Of a stretch of 7,200 nucleotides of DNA, positions 5,364 to 7,200 are shown piece after piece. The translations under genes were made by a program, and so were the position numbers. Within the stretch, counting starts at the first letter, position 1; the number at the start of each line of letters is the position of its first letter. This DNA comes from CADAWZ01 sp045114665 (GTDB lineage Bacteria; Vulcanimicrobiota; CADAWZ01): the NCBI GenBank assembly GCA_045114665.1, contig JBGUKW010000199.1:1-7200 (forward strand), written 5' to 3'. The notes under the pieces were generated by a model. It was not told the origin of the DNA. It worked only from the letters and a program-made list of their open reading frames with translations, and searched no databases.

Positions 5364-7200
5364 ATGACAAATTTTATCGAAGTTGAACTAAATGATGAAG
5401 TTTTGAAACAGTTGGGGTATAAGGTTGTTAGAACTTATCGAAATGATTATAAAAATATTTCAAATCAAAAAGAACTTCTTATCAAAAAAGATAATCAACC
5501 TATTTTATCATTTGATATTCCTGCAACTTATAAATATAATGGGAATAATTATAAAATAACATCTATTGGAGACGAACTTTTTTGTAAGTTTCAAAATTTG
5601 GAAAGTATTACTATTCCAAATACTGTTACAATAATAGGTAAATATTCCTTTTATGAATGTAATTCATTAAAAGATATTGTTATTCCAGATGGTGTAATCG
5701 AAATAGGGGAATATGCTTTTTATGGATGTAATTCGTTAAAAAATATTGTTATTCCAAATAGTGTAACAGAAATAGGGAATATGGTTTTTGCTTATTGTGA
5801 TTCTTTGAAAAATATAATATTGCCTAATACTATAAGTGAGATATCTTCTTGTCTTTTCCATTCTTGTGATCTTGAGTCTGTAATTATTCCTGAGAGTGTT
5901 GTAAAAATAGCTAATTCGGCTTTTATGTGGTGCCAAAATTTAACAAATATTGTTTTGCCTAATAATTTGAAAGAAATTGGTCATCAGGCTTTTAGATGTT
6001 GCAAAAAGTTAGAAAATATTACTATTCCAAATAATGTAAATAATCTTGGAGCATTTGCATTTTATGATTGTATTTCTTTAAAAGAAGTTACAATTTCAAA
6101 TGGTTTACAAAAAATCGAAAAAAATCTTTTTGAAAATTGCACTTCTTTAGAAACAATAAATATTCCAAGTAGTGTAGAAATAATAGAAGAATCTGCTTTT
6201 AGTGAATGTCATTCATTGAAAAACATATATTTTTCGATTGGTCTAACTCAAATAGATTTTCATGCTTTTTATAACTGCAAATCATTGAAAAATATATTTC
6301 TTCCAAATACTGTAGAAAGTCTTGATAGATATGTCTTTGAAAATTGTACTTCTTTAGAAAATATTGTTTTGCCTGATAGTATAAAAAATATGTTCCAAGG
6401 AATTTTTAAAAATTGTACATCTTTGCAAGAAATAAAATTGCCTAAACATTTGGAAATCGTAGAAAGAGAAACTTTTGAAGGTTGTAAATCATTAAAATAT
6501 GTGGATTTTCCAGATAGTTTAGAAAAAATTGGAATAAATGCTTTTAAAGACTGTGTTTCATTTGATAAGTCGAATTTACCCAAAGATGTTATACATTATG
6601 CAGAAATCAATGATGAAGTATTAAAAATTTTAGGCTATGAAGTTATAAGAAAACAAGATGAAGAAGACCCTACAGAAAAGTCAGTATCTCTTTTAAAAAA
6701 TGGAGAAAAAGTAACTTCTCTTGAAATACCAGAAAGTTATACAGATTATGGAATAAAATATATAATTTTAGAAATAGGTTTACAGGCTTTTTGGAATTGT
6801 TACTCATTGAGATATGTAAAAATTCCTGATAGTGTTGTTGAAATTTGGCGTTATGCTTTTGCAGGCTGTGTTAATTTGAAAGAAATTATTTTGCCAAAAA
6901 ATTTGAACGAAATTGAGATAATTTTTCCTAATTGTCAGTCATTAAAATCTGTGGATATTCCAAAAACAGCAAAGGCAATAGCTTTTCCTGTCTGTACATC
7001 TTTAGAAAATTTTGTTATTCCAGATAATGTTGTTAAACTTCATCAATCTTGTTTCGAAAGTTGTACTTCTCTAACCGAAATGGTGATTCCAAAAACTGTA
7101 GAAATAATGCTGGATAGAACATTTCAAGATTGTACATCATTAAAAAAAGTTACTTTTTTAAATGATATTGATATTATAGATATGGACACTTTTAATGGTT
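5364..7200 (+). CDS. Large BspA-like LRR protein, two cap+LRR modules, 3'-incomplete
   Basis: The frame stays open from 5301 to the window end; from the ATG at 5364 at least 612 residues are visible and no stop is reached. The N-terminus (MTNFIEVELNDEVLKQLGY) has no hydrophobic segment, so no signal peptide or membrane anchor is seen with either start. A cap module spans about 5-65. About 15 LRR_5/TpLRR repeats of roughly 23 residues (FxxCxSLxxIxIPxxVxxIG) span about 66-410. A second cap starts at EINDEVLKILGYEVIRK (414-430), and at least six further repeats follow from about 476. One repeat (FHSCDLESVIIP) lacks one residue of the unit. Repeats resemble those of the lipoprotein upstream; QAFRCCKKLE here matches RAFRCCKGLE there. 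Function is unknown: a protein-binding scaffold is the family expectation, but the cellular location is unclear. It is transcribed divergently from the GIY-YIG gene. Confidence 0.88.
   Translation, partial: MTNFIEVELNDEVLKQLGYKVVRTYRNDYKNISNQKELLIKKDNQPILSFDIPATYKYNGNNYKITSIGDELFCKFQNLESITIPNTVTIIGKYSFYECNSLKDIVIPDGVIEIGEYAFYGCNSLKNIVIPNSVTEIGNMVFAYCDSLKNIILPNTISEISSCLFHSCDLESVIIPESVVKIANSAFMWCQNLTNIVLPNNLKEIGHQAFRCCKKLENITIPNNVNNLGAFAFYDCISLKEVTISNGLQKIEKNLFENCTSLETINIPSSVEIIEESAFSECHSLKNIYFSIGLTQIDFHAFYNCKSLKNIFLPNTVESLDRYVFENCTSLENIVLPDSIKNMFQGIFKNCTSLQEIKLPKHLEIVERETFEGCKSLKYVDFPDSLEKIGINAFKDCVSFDKSNLPKDVIHYAEINDEVLKILGYEVIRKQDEEDPTEKSVSLLKNGEKVTSLEIPESYTDYGIKYIILEIGLQAFWNCYSLRYVKIPDSVVEIWRYAFAGCVNLKEIILPKNLNEIEIIFPNCQSLKSVDIPKTAKAIAFPVCTSLENFVIPDNVVKLHQSCFESCTSLTEMVIPKTVEIMLDRTFQDCTSLKKVTFLNDIDIIDMDTFNG

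Noticed and set aside
6269..6583. Minus-strand open frames of 66 codons (5736-5936) and 104 codons (6269-6583) within the second LRR gene
   Set aside because: They are antisense shadows of the LRR repeats, whose periodic codons keep the opposite frame free of stops.
5570..7160. Regularly spaced similar sequences of about 69 bp resembling a repeat array or CRISPR
   Set aside because: The period is the 23-codon LRR unit in an open frame. The copies are diverged at DNA level and have no unique spacers.

Overview
The window is strongly AT-rich (roughly 30% GC by eye) and bacterial. It holds five substantial genes and several regulatory-looking palindromes. The most telling families are two BspA/TpLRR-type leucine-rich repeat proteins (LRR_5 type, with the recurring AFxxCxSLxxIxIPxSVxxIG unit). 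One is a lipoprotein with a Big2-like domain. This combination is typical of host-associated anaerobes. A Treponema-like spirochaete is my best guess, but Fusobacterium, Brachyspira or Firmicutes relatives cannot be excluded from the sequence alone.

Layout: (1) 1-222 is an AT-rich leader with a short open frame that may be the tail of a lost gene. (2) 223-1302 encodes an exported alpha/beta hydrolase. It is followed 24 bp later by a small FMN-dependent NAD(P)H oxidoreductase (1327-1842), very probably in the same operon. (3) 1843-2066 is an intergenic region with a weak terminator-like hairpin and two abutting perfect inverted repeats. One covers a TATAAT box; the other buries the Shine-Dalgarno of the next gene. 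(4) 2067-3551 encodes an LRR lipoprotein made of signal peptide, Pro-Thr repeat stalk, Big2-like domain, a cap module and an LRR array. (5) 3552-3806 is a convergent gap with a possible 59-residue reading frame on the minus strand. (6) 3807-5108 (minus) encodes a GIY-YIG nuclease-family protein with two C-terminal DUF4357-like domains. (7) 5109-5363 is a divergent region with an inverted repeat and an extended -10 promoter. (8) 5364 to the window end is a second large LRR protein, open at the right edge, with no signal peptide and two successive cap+LRR modules.

How the parts relate: the hydrolase and flavoprotein look like a small metabolic or redox operon. The two LRR proteins share a cap module and repeat type and are clearly related. 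One is built for surface display and the other, as read here, for the cytoplasm. The GIY-YIG gene lies between them on the opposite strand and has no evident functional link to either. No tRNA, rRNA, CRISPR array, insertion sequence or recognised defence operon was seen.
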